In this document: in pieces, positions 57,303 through 64,000 of the stretch
How the letters are laid out: the number at the start of each line of letters is the position of its first letter
How positions within the stretch are numbered: position 1 is the first letter of the stretch
Assembly (NCBI GenBank): GCA_035559995.1
Contig: DATMAM010000040.1
Span: forward strand, 186,001-250,000
From: DATMAM01 sp035559995
GTDB lineage: Bacteria; Desulfobacterota; Binatia; UBA9968
Reading direction: 5' to 3'
DNA: 64,000 nt
Program-made: the position numbers and the translations under genes
Notes under the pieces: generated by a model
Told to the model about the DNA's origin: nothing
Seen by the model: the letters and a program-made list of their open reading frames with translations, nothing else
The model's database searches: none

Positions 57303-58042
57303 AACTCCAGATCCTGCTGGCGGGAAACACGTACTTTGAGGGACACCACCCGTTTCTGGTACCCGATCCCGATGTACTGTCCCCACTTCTGCTTTAGGTG
57401 CTTGAACTCGCGCTGGGTGTTCTCGACGCTTCTCGAGACCGTGTTGCCGCCGGCTTTGGTGATGAAGTTATGCTCGGCGGCGAAGCGAGAGTCCTGCCAC
57501 ACGATCCGCTCCTTGAGGAGCGCCTGCAAAGAGAGATCCACATCATCGAATTGGGTCACCTCGGGATCATAGCGGATTTTTCGATCGAGAATCCCAAGAA
57601 GCGCCCCCTCGAGTCGGGTGAGTTGAAACGGCTTGTGCGGGCGGAACTTCCGCACATCGTCCTGGAAGGGATTGAAGGAGAAGCAACTGATGCCGAGCTC
57701 CTCGCAGATGTTCGCTGAGTTGAGGAGGATCCGCTCGATCGCGTGCGGATCCACGATCCGGCGGGGTCGGAAGCCGACCACGCAGTACAGGCTCCTCACG
57801 TCATCGTTGCACTGCACAATCACGCGCTCGTTGAAGTGATCGAGAATCCACTGGCGAAGCCGCCCAAGACCGAAAATATCGTTGGGATGGGGAACGATCT
57901 TCGCCCCGATGTCCTTGTAATCCCCGAGCTCTTCTTCCGCGACGCACACCACGGGATTTTTGAACAGCTTGACCGTCTGCGCGCAGCTCTCCACGCGCCG
58001 GCGGCTCGGTATCACGACGAGCATGTCTTTGGCCTCGATCAC
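57299..58042 (-). CDS. GT-A-like phage glycosyltransferase (first of tandem pair)
   Basis: A 247-residue paralog of the neighbour at 56553-57302. LVVIPSRRRVESC starts at residue 8; VIVQCNDDVRSLYCVVG has NDD in place of DDD at 79-81; FDDVDLSLQALLKERIVWQDSRFAAEH matches the second block of the paralog nearly word for word. Both end in a basic region (KHLKQKWGQYIGIGYQKR against YLKRKWGAYLQEQ). It overlaps the ParB-like gene upstream by 4 bases. The pair probably acts on related acceptors or in two sugar-adding steps. Confidence 0.65.
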   Translation of the reverse strand: MIEAKDMLVVIPSRRRVESCAQTVKLFKNPVVCVAEEELGDYKDIGAKIVPHPNDIFGLGRLRQWILDHFNERVIVQCNDDVRSLYCVVGFRPRRIVDPHAIERILLNSANICEELGISCFSFNPFQDDVRKFRPHKPFQLTRLEGALLGILDRKIRYDPEVTQFDDVDLSLQALLKERIVWQDSRFAAEHNFITKAGGNTVSRSVENTQREFKHLKQKWGQYIGIGYQKRVVSLKVRVSRQQDLEL

Positions 58043-58776
58043 GCAGCGGCACCTTTCTTGGCCGGCGTTTTTGCGGCCTGAGCGCGGGCCTCGAGCTCCT
58101 TTACCCGCTGCATGTACTTGGACCCGTTGATGACCCGCCCGACACCGATGGTTTTCTTTCCCACGTATCCCGGGACCTTCACTTTCTGCAGACCGAAATG
58201 ATCCATCGCGGAAAGAAAGTCCCGGCTGTCCTTAAAAAAGACAACGATGTAATCGTAATGCTCGTATGGGAGGAGGTCCATTTCTGGCGGGCCGGGGAGC
58301 TCGTCCTCGGGCTCCTCGAATCCGGATAGATGCGAACCATTTTCATCCATTCCGCCGCGCATCTGAAGATCAGCCTCTTGGCGAAGCGGGGCCATATTCA
58401 AGCTGTCGTAGAGGTCGGGCATCTGGCTTTCGAGTTCCTTGAGCAGGTTGCCCAGGAGCTGCTCGTCCCAGTCGCCCCCGACATTGGGGTTATTCAGCGT
58501 GATATTGAGCGCCTTCTCCTTCTCGATCGGAAGGTCCACAACCGAACATGGCACGGTTTTTTCGCCGCGCGCCTTCAGGATCTTGAAACGCTGGTGGCCG
58601 GAAACAAGGTTGCCGGTCCGCTTGTTCCACACGAGCGGCTCCACCAGGTCAAACTCGGCCAGGGATTGCTCGATGGTTTCGTACTCGTGCTCCCCGGGCT
58701 GGAGCTCGCGCCTGGGGTTGTACGGGGCCGGGTTGATCTTGCTCACCGGGATATCCTGAAGGTTGATCTTTGCCAT
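58039..58776 (-). CDS. ParB/Srx-domain phage protein with C-terminal extension
   Basis: A 245-residue protein. The N-terminal ParB-like nuclease/sulfiredoxin fold (INPAPYNPRRELQPGE, LVWNKRTGNLVSGHQRFKIL with GHQR at residues 60-63) is followed by EKALNITLNNPNVGGDWD. The C-terminal part (HYDYIVVFFKDSRDFLSAMDHFGL, TIGVGRVINGSKYMQRV) is unlike partition proteins, and there is no HTH. Such ParB-type domains occur with DNA methylases and glycosyltransferases in phages. It leads the ParB-GT-GT-epimerase run. Confidence 0.75.
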   Translation of the reverse strand: MAKINLQDIPVSKINPAPYNPRRELQPGEHEYETIEQSLAEFDLVEPLVWNKRTGNLVSGHQRFKILKARGEKTVPCSVVDLPIEKEKALNITLNNPNVGGDWDEQLLGNLLKELESQMPDLYDSLNMAPLRQEADLQMRGGMDENGSHLSGFEEPEDELPGPPEMDLLPYEHYDYIVVFFKDSRDFLSAMDHFGLQKVKVPGYVGKKTIGVGRVINGSKYMQRVKELEARAQAAKTPAKKGAAA

Positions 58777-58929
58777 GTACCCCCCTACGATTCAGAGTCG
58801 TTCAATTCCGCCATAACGGCGTCCACGCCTGGCCCCAGGACAACGATCGCGGCCTGGTTTGATACGCAGCAACCCCCATGGGGAGATCGTGCCTTAAAAA
58901 GCCGCTAATGCGTTTTCTCAGTTTTGGAA

Positions 58930-59268
58930 TCACCGCGCGTGTCGCCCGATCGCGACGGCAATCTCTGCGGCAAATTGGCCGCAGTTCTGGGTGACGAGCT
59001 GCTCGCTTTCCGCGCGGATCCGGTTGACCAGGATCGCTCGATAGGCAGCGGCGATCAGTCCGCCGGAACGATCCTCGAGGAGCGCGGTCAGCTTTTGCCA
59101 CCGCTCGGAAAGAATCCTGGCGCAGGCTTGATCCCCTGGCGTTCCCTCTTGATCCGCCAACTTCCGAAAGGCGACCAAGTCATCCCCGAGCCTCTGCCCA
59201 ACAAAGGAGCAGCCGGTGATCCAGACCAAGAATGCGATAATCAAACCAATGATGATCCAGTCCCGCAT
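58930..59268 (-). CDS. Spanin-like membrane/lipoprotein
   Basis: A 112-residue protein with an N-terminal hydrophobic segment ending in a Cys (DWIIIGLIIAFLVWITGCSF), usable as a signal anchor or lipobox. A helical periplasmic part follows (RILSERWQKLTALLEDRSGGLIAAAYRAILVNRIRAESEQL). This suits an outer- or inner-membrane spanin of the lysis cassette. The ATG at 59268 follows an AGAGG site and overlaps the holin-like gene's stop region. About 150 bases with no clear gene separate it from the ParB-like gene. Confidence 0.55.
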   Translation of the reverse strand: MRDWIIIGLIIAFLVWITGCSFVGQRLGDDLVAFRKLADQEGTPGDQACARILSERWQKLTALLEDRSGGLIAAAYRAILVNRIRAESEQLVTQNCGQFAAEIAVAIGRHAR

Positions 59269-59270
59269 AG

Positions 59271-59492
59271 TCACCTCTGGACAAACTCATCGAACCGATC
59301 TTTGAGCTTGTTGTGCTCGGCCCAAAGCCGCTCGATATCCTTGCGAAGATACGCTACCTCACCCCCGTTGCCGGCCAATTTCTGCCGGTCGCGGTGAAAG
59401 TATTCATTCACGATCTTGAGCACGACGGCGAGGACGCTCGAGATCAGAGCGATCACGACCGAAACGTCCTGCCATGTGAGATTCTCAATCAC
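59271..59492 (-). CDS. Holin-like (XhlA-type) membrane protein
   Basis: A 73-residue protein with one membrane helix (SVVIALISSVLAVVLKIV) and a C-terminal coiled coil (VAYLRKDIERLWAEHNKLKDRFDEF). Size, topology and closeness to an endolysin suggest a holin or holin-associated role. It overlaps both neighbours by a few bases. Confidence 0.55.
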   Translation of the reverse strand: MIENLTWQDVSVVIALISSVLAVVLKIVNEYFHRDRQKLAGNGGEVAYLRKDIERLWAEHNKLKDRFDEFVQR

Positions 59493-59707
59493 TTGGTAAA
59501 TGCACGCTTGACTTCGTGCATCGCGATGTTCACTTCGGAGCGCGGGACAGCGCCTTCCTTGAAGATCGCGTACACGTGGGGCCCGGGCTCCTTTGTCGCG
59601 ACCATGTGCTCGCGCATGTCCTGGAGGTTCTGAAGATGCACGCTGAGCTCGTTGGTGTCTCGGAAGACCAAAAAGATTCCTTCCTCTCGCGATACGATCT
59701 GCATCAC
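59489..59707 (-). CDS. Small phage protein in the lysis region
   Basis: A 72-residue protein (VSREEGIFLVFRDTNELSVHLQNLQDMREHM; EVNIAMHEVKRAFTK). No motif is recognised. It lies between the holin-like gene and a larger unknown gene with a 4-base overlap. Confidence 0.5.
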   Translation of the reverse strand: MMQIVSREEGIFLVFRDTNELSVHLQNLQDMREHMVATKEPGPHVYAIFKEGAVPRSEVNIAMHEVKRAFTK

Positions 59708-59709
59708 TC

Positions 59710-60186
59710 CTACTGGTAGTATTTCACCAGCACGGGCCGGTTGTGCAGCTCATCGACTTTCTCTTTCACCAAGACGCGCTCGCCACAGAAAAAGCGGATC
59801 TCGGTGGTCTCCCGGCCGGGCGCCGCGAAGAGCATCATTCCGAGATTCACTTCGATCGTGTCGCCGTTCTTGTCGGTCAGATAAACACAGCTCGAGGGCA
59901 CCTGGGCGATCAGCCGCCGCTCACGCTTGTTTTCCTCGGGGCACTGCTCGTAGTCGGCGCAGAATTCTTCGTGGGATTTAACCCAGGCGTTTATCTCAGC
60001 GCCGTGGTCATTCAACCGCCGCACGATCCAATGGCCGTCGGGGAGCTCGAGGTTTCCCTTTGACGTTCGTGCATAAAACTTCGTGACACCATCGCTCTCA
60101 AGGCCGTACACGCCGGCCGGATAGGGAGGCCCGAGCAGCCGCTCAGCCTCAACCTTGAACCCGGAATGTTTATGGAAAAATTTCAT
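59710..60186 (-). CDS. Phage protein, unknown
   Basis: A 158-residue beta-rich protein (RLLGPPYPAGVYGLESDGVTKFYARTSKGNLELPDGHWIVRRL; CVYLTDKNGDTIEVNLGMMLFAAPG). It starts 44 bases after the endolysin stop. No family is recognised; position suggests a lysis or virion-accessory protein. Confidence 0.5.
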   Translation of the reverse strand: MKFFHKHSGFKVEAERLLGPPYPAGVYGLESDGVTKFYARTSKGNLELPDGHWIVRRLNDHGAEINAWVKSHEEFCADYEQCPEENKRERRLIAQVPSSCVYLTDKNGDTIEVNLGMMLFAAPGRETTEIRFFCGERVLVKEKVDELHNRPVLVKYYQ

Positions 60187-60230
60187 GCAGGACTTTTACC
60201 ACAGTTCAGCGCCGTTCGATTCGGGAATTT

Positions 60231-60707
60231 TTAGTTGTCGGCCGCAGCGTACTTCAAATTCTGAGCGATCCGGCGCGCCCAGCCGCGCGCATTGTGACCC
60301 CAGTTAGAAAGCCGCGTCATGAAATCCAGCCGCTCGGCGAGAAAACGGAGCAGCGCATCGTTCGGGTCCATCCGATCGTAAGCCACTTGGCTAACCGGAC
60401 CCCAGTAGCCGTCATCAGCAACTCCGACCGCTCGCTGGAGCATCCGGATCGCGTTTCCGATCCCGTGGTGAACAGCGGCGTCAAACAGTTGGTAGACAAG
60501 CGCATCGTCGAGCTTTGAGGCAACGGGAGCCCAAAAATCGCGCTGGTAGATGACCTTTGCCCCGTCGCGCGTGAGATTCTTAATGTCGACGTCAGGATAG
60601 GAGCGCTTCGAAATCCCCCAGTTCGTCTCCCCGCCGGGGTCCTCGGGGTCGTTTGTGTAGCCCCCCTCGTGCCCGAGCGTGCGGTCAAAAGCCGTATCGA
60701 AGTCCAT
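60231..60707 (-). CDS. Phage endolysin (GH108-type)
   Basis: A 158-residue lysozyme-like protein. HEGGYTNDPEDPGGETNWGISKRSYP carries the EGGY motif with catalytic Glu14 of glycoside hydrolase 108. The C-terminal part (LFDAAVHHGIGNAIRMLQRAVGVADDGYWGPVSQVAYD) matches its peptidoglycan-binding-type domain. It should cleave peptidoglycan during lysis or secretion. It overlaps the upstream gene by one base. Confidence 0.9.
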   Translation of the reverse strand: MDFDTAFDRTLGHEGGYTNDPEDPGGETNWGISKRSYPDVDIKNLTRDGAKVIYQRDFWAPVASKLDDALVYQLFDAAVHHGIGNAIRMLQRAVGVADDGYWGPVSQVAYDRMDPNDALLRFLAERLDFMTRLSNWGHNARGWARRIAQNLKYAAADN

Positions 60708-61078
60708 CAGCGTTTTCTCCGATCGAAATCAGGGCGGATCGCCGAAATCGTCTTGGCGGTGCGATCATCCGAATAATTTTCCTCGAACCGCGCAAGCCCG
60801 CACTCACCGGCGCGCAGATAAGCCTCGATCGAGAGAGCCAAAACCTGCCACCTGTACTCGAGCATGGCCTGCCAGCCGGAGTAGTGGCGGAACTCCTCGC
60901 GTTTGAGGATCGGCATCAAGCATTTGACCAGGCGGTGATCGACCCGGAATCCGACAGTAATCTTCTCCCCGTTCGACCGCATCACGACGTCATCGCAGCC
61001 GTAATCTTTTAAGATTTGCCGGATCTGCTCCTTCGACTTCTTTATCGTCCAAGGGTTCTCAAATTCTCGCCTGCCCAT
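60707..61078 (-). CDS. Phage protein, paralog of the gene at 38443-38928
   Basis: A 123-residue protein sharing its layout with the early gene at 38443-38928: SKEQIRQILKDYGCDDVV, KITVGFRVDHRLVKCLMPILK, then a long helix (MLEYRWQVLALSIEAYLRAGECGLARFEENY). It lies in the late region between endolysin and a tail gene, so one copy is early and one is late. The function is unknown. Confidence 0.6.
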   Translation of the reverse strand: MGRREFENPWTIKKSKEQIRQILKDYGCDDVVMRSNGEKITVGFRVDHRLVKCLMPILKREEFRHYSGWQAMLEYRWQVLALSIEAYLRAGECGLARFEENYSDDRTAKTISAIRPDFDRRKR

Positions 61079-61079
61079 A

Positions 61080-61451
61080 TCACGATAGGCCGATCACGTT
61101 GGTTCCATCACAGTAGACGAGCTTCACCTGGCCGGGCGTGAGCGTCACTCCGGTGCCGGCGGCAGTCTTCACCGTGATATTAAATCCGCCACCGCTCCCG
61201 TGCTCCACGAGGTAGAGCTTCTTGTTGGTTGGGACGATCAAGTTTCTATTGGCGGTGAGCGTTCCGGAAGTTTTGATGTGCATGTTCTCGAGCGCCTGCG
61301 CCGATGTGAGCGTCACGTCAGCCGTACTGATCGGGATGTTCTCGCTATCGCAGAGCGCTTTGTCGAGCTTGTCGATCGCCTCATTCGCGGTCACGTGTGG
61401 ATTGTTCTGATTACCGACGAGATGCGTGATGCTCAAATTGGGTGACGGCAT
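61080..61451 (-). CDS. Probable virion/tail-associated protein
   Basis: A 123-residue Thr/Asn-rich protein: ITHLVGNQNNPHVTANEAIDKLDKAL, followed by repetitive short strands (TADVTLTSAQALENMHIKTSGTLTANRNLIVP; LYLVEHGSGGGFNITVKTAAGTGVTL). The composition is that of tail-fibre or decoration proteins. Position next to a tail gene supports this; no domain is recognised. Confidence 0.5.
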   Translation of the reverse strand: MPSPNLSITHLVGNQNNPHVTANEAIDKLDKALCDSENIPISTADVTLTSAQALENMHIKTSGTLTANRNLIVPTNKKLYLVEHGSGGGFNITVKTAAGTGVTLTPGQVKLVYCDGTNVIGLS

Positions 61452-61489
61452 TTTTCCTCCGGCATAACTAAGCCATAATTATGTCATAG

Positions 61490-63118
61490 TTAGACCACCG
61501 CCTGGCCGACGAAGCCACGTCCGACAGCAGCGCTGATCTGATACCAGCGAACGCCGACTGGATCGCCGGGCGTGAAGCCATCCGTTGTTTGATCGGCAGC
61601 GCTGTAGGTTGCGCTGCTCGTGGTGGGATTCGGCGAGAGCTGGCGCTTCAGAGTGGCGAAATCGGTGGTCCAAATCTCCACATGGTAGAGCTCGCTGGTT
61701 TCCCCGAGCGGCGGGTTTGTAACCAGGTTCCACGTGCCGCGGATCCGGCTCCGTCGCTCGCACGTGAGCGTCAGATTATTCGATCCGTCCCGCGTCCCTC
61801 GTATCAGCGTCACCGGGTACGGCTTCTGCGACACCCCGGTGTTCGTGACTTTAAGAACAGGACTCGGGCCAGCAAGGCCGCCGATCGACTCCGCGACGTA
61901 GTGCCGGACCGTGTTCAATGGCGCGATCACGCGCTGAATCGCGCCGAGCTCGAGCTTGATGACAGCCTCGCCGGCCACGTGCGTTCCTGTCGCCCAGTCC
62001 GTGCCCTGGCAGCCGCGGATGATGTTTTTTACCGTGTACCGATTCGGGTTTGAGCCGATCTGGGTGACGCTCTGAATGATGACCACTTCCTTTCCCCACA
62101 GAAACGCATTGAGCTCGTTCAGGGCATCGAGTTCGGTCACGCTCGAGAGAGAGCCATCACCGATCATCCGGAGATTCACCGAGCTGGTACGGTCCCACAA
62201 ACTTCCCTCATGATTCGGGAGCGCGCTCTCAGCGATCCCGACCACAGCCGGCGTGTCTAGCATCGTAAGCTCTGCCCACTCCTGGCCGTCATCCGACACG
62301 AACACAACAGCGCCCTTCCACGCGGCGGGATCGCCGGTCATCGGCACGCCGCAGATGTAGAGCGCCGGCTGCATCTGATCGTCGATGTCTCGGAACAGGG
62401 GCGAATCGAGCACGAAAAGGCCCGTGATGCCGATCGCGGGAATGGTGTCCGTCGGGAAGCCCTGGCCGGCGACGCCCGGATTGACGGCAGCATAGAGCCT
62501 GGGATTCTCGCGCACAGCGCGAGCTCGTAGGATTCCGGGATCGCCCCAATCGGCTTGATCGATTCTCATGACGTGGCGTGTGACTCGGATGAACCGCCCT
62601 TGCACGGTGGGATCCAACGCCCCCAGGCCGAAGCTCGCAAAAGCTGGGGTGATGATCCAGCCGTGGTACGTCGTGGGATCCACAGCACCGAGCGCGAACT
62701 CGGCAGCATTGGGCGTGACGGAGGTACTGGAGAGAAAGACAACCGGATCGCCGGTGTCGAACGACATGCTGGCGATAAGAGCGATCGCAACGGCCGGATC
62801 CACAGCACCGAGAGCGAACGATGCGGCATCGGGCGTGATGGAGACGGACGGGGAAAACTCTTGATACAGGACCTGAAGCGGAACGTGAGTAATGCGCGCT
62901 TCCCGGAACGGATCGTACAAGACCTGCGGAGGGACCTGCGTGATCCGCGCTTCCCGGAACGGATCGTACAAGACCTGCGGAGGGACCTGCGTGATCCGCG
63001 CGCTCGGGGTAGCAGGTTCATAGAGTACCTGATCCGGAGTTTGCGTAACGCGAGCGCTGGGGGCAGCAGGCTCGTAAGCAACTTGCTCCGGGTTTTGGGT
63101 GATTCTCGCATCGCCCAC
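61490..63118 (-). CDS. Phage tail protein with two repeat arrays
   Basis: A 542-residue protein. The N-terminus has about five tandem 17-residue repeats of type ARITQxPxQVLY-(E/D)P. Three units around FALGAVDP follow. The C-terminal half (RTSSVNLRMIGDGSLSSVTELDALNELNAFLWGKEV; NIIRGCQGTDWATGTHVAGE) resembles the C-terminal part of GTA/phage tail host-specificity proteins. It probably sits at the tail tip. The GTG start overlaps the upstream stop by one base. Confidence 0.65.
   Translation of the reverse strand: MGDARITQNPEQVAYEPAAPSARVTQTPDQVLYEPATPSARITQVPPQVLYDPFREARITQVPPQVLYDPFREARITHVPLQVLYQEFSPSVSITPDAASFALGAVDPAVAIALIASMSFDTGDPVVFLSSTSVTPNAAEFALGAVDPTTYHGWIITPAFASFGLGALDPTVQGRFIRVTRHVMRIDQADWGDPGILRARAVRENPRLYAAVNPGVAGQGFPTDTIPAIGITGLFVLDSPLFRDIDDQMQPALYICGVPMTGDPAAWKGAVVFVSDDGQEWAELTMLDTPAVVGIAESALPNHEGSLWDRTSSVNLRMIGDGSLSSVTELDALNELNAFLWGKEVVIIQSVTQIGSNPNRYTVKNIIRGCQGTDWATGTHVAGEAVIKLELGAIQRVIAPLNTVRHYVAESIGGLAGPSPVLKVTNTGVSQKPYPVTLIRGTRDGSNNLTLTCERRSRIRGTWNLVTNPPLGETSELYHVEIWTTDFATLKRQLSPNPTTSSATYSAADQTTDGFTPGDPVGVRWYQISAAVGRGFVGQAVV
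62895..62996. repeat. Two identical 51-bp repeats in the tail gene
   Basis: A 51-base unit beginning CGCGCTTCCCGGAACGGATC is repeated head to tail, giving two identical 17-residue repeats at protein level. Neighbouring units are similar but diverged, so this pair is a recent duplication. Confidence 0.8.
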
Positions 63119-64000
63119 TAGGCTGTTACCTCATACCCCGTTTGCAGCGCATTGACGTCGGCCTCCGTCCACCCGCCGGCAGTGACCGGATTCGTGTTGT
63201 AAAGCTGGAGCGGTGAATAGGTGTGACTCTCCGTGAGCACGTAGGCATCGCCCTGGACGTCCGTGGTGCCGTGACGGAGAGACGTCGCAACACTGCGGGC
63301 CCCGGCATCGGTCTTCTTTCCGCGAAAACGCAGCCCAACCGCTTTTGGAATTGCCCCCGTGGGGAGGTTCTGCATGGTGAATAGATCCTTGTGGCCGACC
63401 GTCGCCGATGAGTTGTAGTCGGTGTCATCATTTGGCGAGGCCTCATCGACGTTCTGAAAATTCGATCCTGCGCTCGGCGTGAATTGCGTGCTGTTGCCCG
63501 CGCCATCTGGAAAGAAGCAGCCGACCCGAAGGTCGCCGCCGAAATCATCAGCGATATAAACATCGTCCAAGTCCACCGTCTCGGCACCGTTGCCGCCACC
63601 GCTCGGAAACCCCAGCACGATTCTATCGACAGTCGTCGTGGAGCCGTTTTTGGTATCGACGTTCGTGAGATTCAACACCTCAACGTCATTGATCTTGACG
63701 ACCACCGATCCGGTTGTGTCATGGATCACCACCTTGGCCTGAATGTGGTAGTAGGTGTTAATGAGCATCGTGACGCCGCTCGTTGTCCCGAGCAGAACGT
63801 TATCGCCTCGGAAGACCTCGATATCCCCTGAAGACTTAAGATGCAGATAGACATGGTTCGTGCCGCTATTCTGGAACAAACAGAAGTTCGGCAAATTGCC
63901 TGACAGTGTTGTAAATTTGAAGGCGAAACCGACGCAGACAGTGCCGACTGCAGTTATGGTTTTCACGACGTTCGGACCATTGTCGGTACACCGGATCGAA
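63118..64000 (-). CDS. Virion protein with lectin-like domain, partial at window edge
   Basis: At least 294 residues; the frame is open to the edge, so the start lies outside. The visible part has a jelly-roll/LamG-like beta sandwich (VGFAFKFTTLSG, YLHLKSSGDIEVFRGDNVLLG, YYHIQAKVVIHDTTGSVVVKINDVEVL, TVDLDDVYIADDFGG). A second strand-rich domain ends TEADVNALQTGYEVTA. Such proteins are tail or capsid decoration proteins binding glycans. A GTG at 63966 is unlikely to be the true start because conserved-looking sequence continues upstream (CTDNGPNVVKT). Confidence 0.65.
   Translation of the reverse strand, partial: SIRCTDNGPNVVKTITAVGTVCVGFAFKFTTLSGNLPNFCLFQNSGTNHVYLHLKSSGDIEVFRGDNVLLGTTSGVTMLINTYYHIQAKVVIHDTTGSVVVKINDVEVLNLTNVDTKNGSTTTVDRIVLGFPSGGGNGAETVDLDDVYIADDFGGDLRVGCFFPDGAGNSTQFTPSAGSNFQNVDEASPNDDTDYNSSATVGHKDLFTMQNLPTGAIPKAVGLRFRGKKTDAGARSVATSLRHGTTDVQGDAYVLTESHTYSPLQLYNTNPVTAGGWTEADVNALQTGYEVTA

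Larger units (their letters stand above)
36717..64000. mobile_element. Prophage integrated at tRNA-Met (left end; right end outside the window)
   Basis: An integrase abutting a tRNA, excisionase, CII/Cro/repressor module, Sak4-like recombinase, replication genes, endolysin with holin- and spanin-like genes and virion proteins together define a temperate tailed phage. Nearly all genes are leftward and overlap by 1-4 bases (ATGA/TGATG type), unlike the spaced chromosomal genes. Terminase, portal and capsid genes are not in the window and should lie to the right, with the second attachment site. Confidence 0.93.

Overview
The window joins two kinds of DNA. Positions 1 to about 36,700 are a GC-rich bacterial chromosome. 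From the tRNA-Met gene at 36,680 to the right edge is a prophage that continues past the window. The chromosomal genes (ubiquinone/menaquinone-type methyltransferase, polyprenyl diphosphate synthase, MurJ, EF-G-like GTPase, an isolated NuoB, and a valS-nadC-birA-coaX run) indicate a free-living Gram-negative bacterium. The amidohydrolase, VOC and solute-binding protein cluster is of a kind I associate with uncultured deltaproteobacterial, Rokubacteria/Methylomirabilota or Binatota-like genomes. The phylum is an inference and is not proven here.

Chromosome, left to right. Positions 1-14,000 form a stress and osmotic-stress neighbourhood: small membrane or hydrophilic stress proteins (DUF1328, PepSY-like repeat protein, CsbD, DUF3309), a sugar nucleotidyltransferase, Fe/Mn superoxide dismutase, a decayed trehalose gene (treZ 3' part), a glycogen-debranching enzyme whose frame runs into a hemerythrin domain, a CBS protein, Ku, an AI-2E-type permease, a VTT protein and an MscS channel. 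Positions 14,200-18,600 hold an SDR enzyme and a leftward cluster of two VOC proteins, an amidohydrolase and a solute-binding protein. Positions 18,700-28,800 are leftward housekeeping genes (murJ, EF-G-like, coaX, birA, nadC, valS, a receiver-like protein). After tRNA-Leu(CAG) come a lipoprotein cytochrome c convergent with a PuuD-like membrane protein, then polyprenyl synthase, ubiE-type methyltransferase and a membrane protein, an OB-fold protein, nuoB, a cold-shock protein, an APH-fold kinase and a metallophosphatase.

Prophage. A tyrosine integrase reads out into the tRNA-Met gene, so its last 17 codons lie in the tRNA; this is a standard tRNA attachment site. Almost all phage genes run leftward. 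From the right edge inward they are virion or tail proteins, endolysin and lysis genes, a ParB-like protein, two tandem GT-A-like glycosyltransferases, a sugar-nucleotide epimerase and a stand-alone MgsA C-terminal-like protein. Then come a 730-base regulatory gap and a long operon of small, often zinc-binding genes. That operon includes a tyrosine phosphatase and a 696-residue protein resembling the ATP-grasp and phosphohistidine swivel parts of PEP/pyruvate dikinases. Next are a divergent immunity region (Cro-like and CII-like leftward, two HTH proteins rightward), a RecA/Sak4-like ATPase, replication genes, DUF1064, excisionase and integrase.

The most interesting parts are the epimerase-GT-GT-ParB island, a candidate nucleic-acid or surface glycosylation system, and the phage-borne dikinase-like protein two genes from a tyrosine phosphatase. 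Several phage genes have no canonical start codon, which suggests either rare starts or decay of the prophage.
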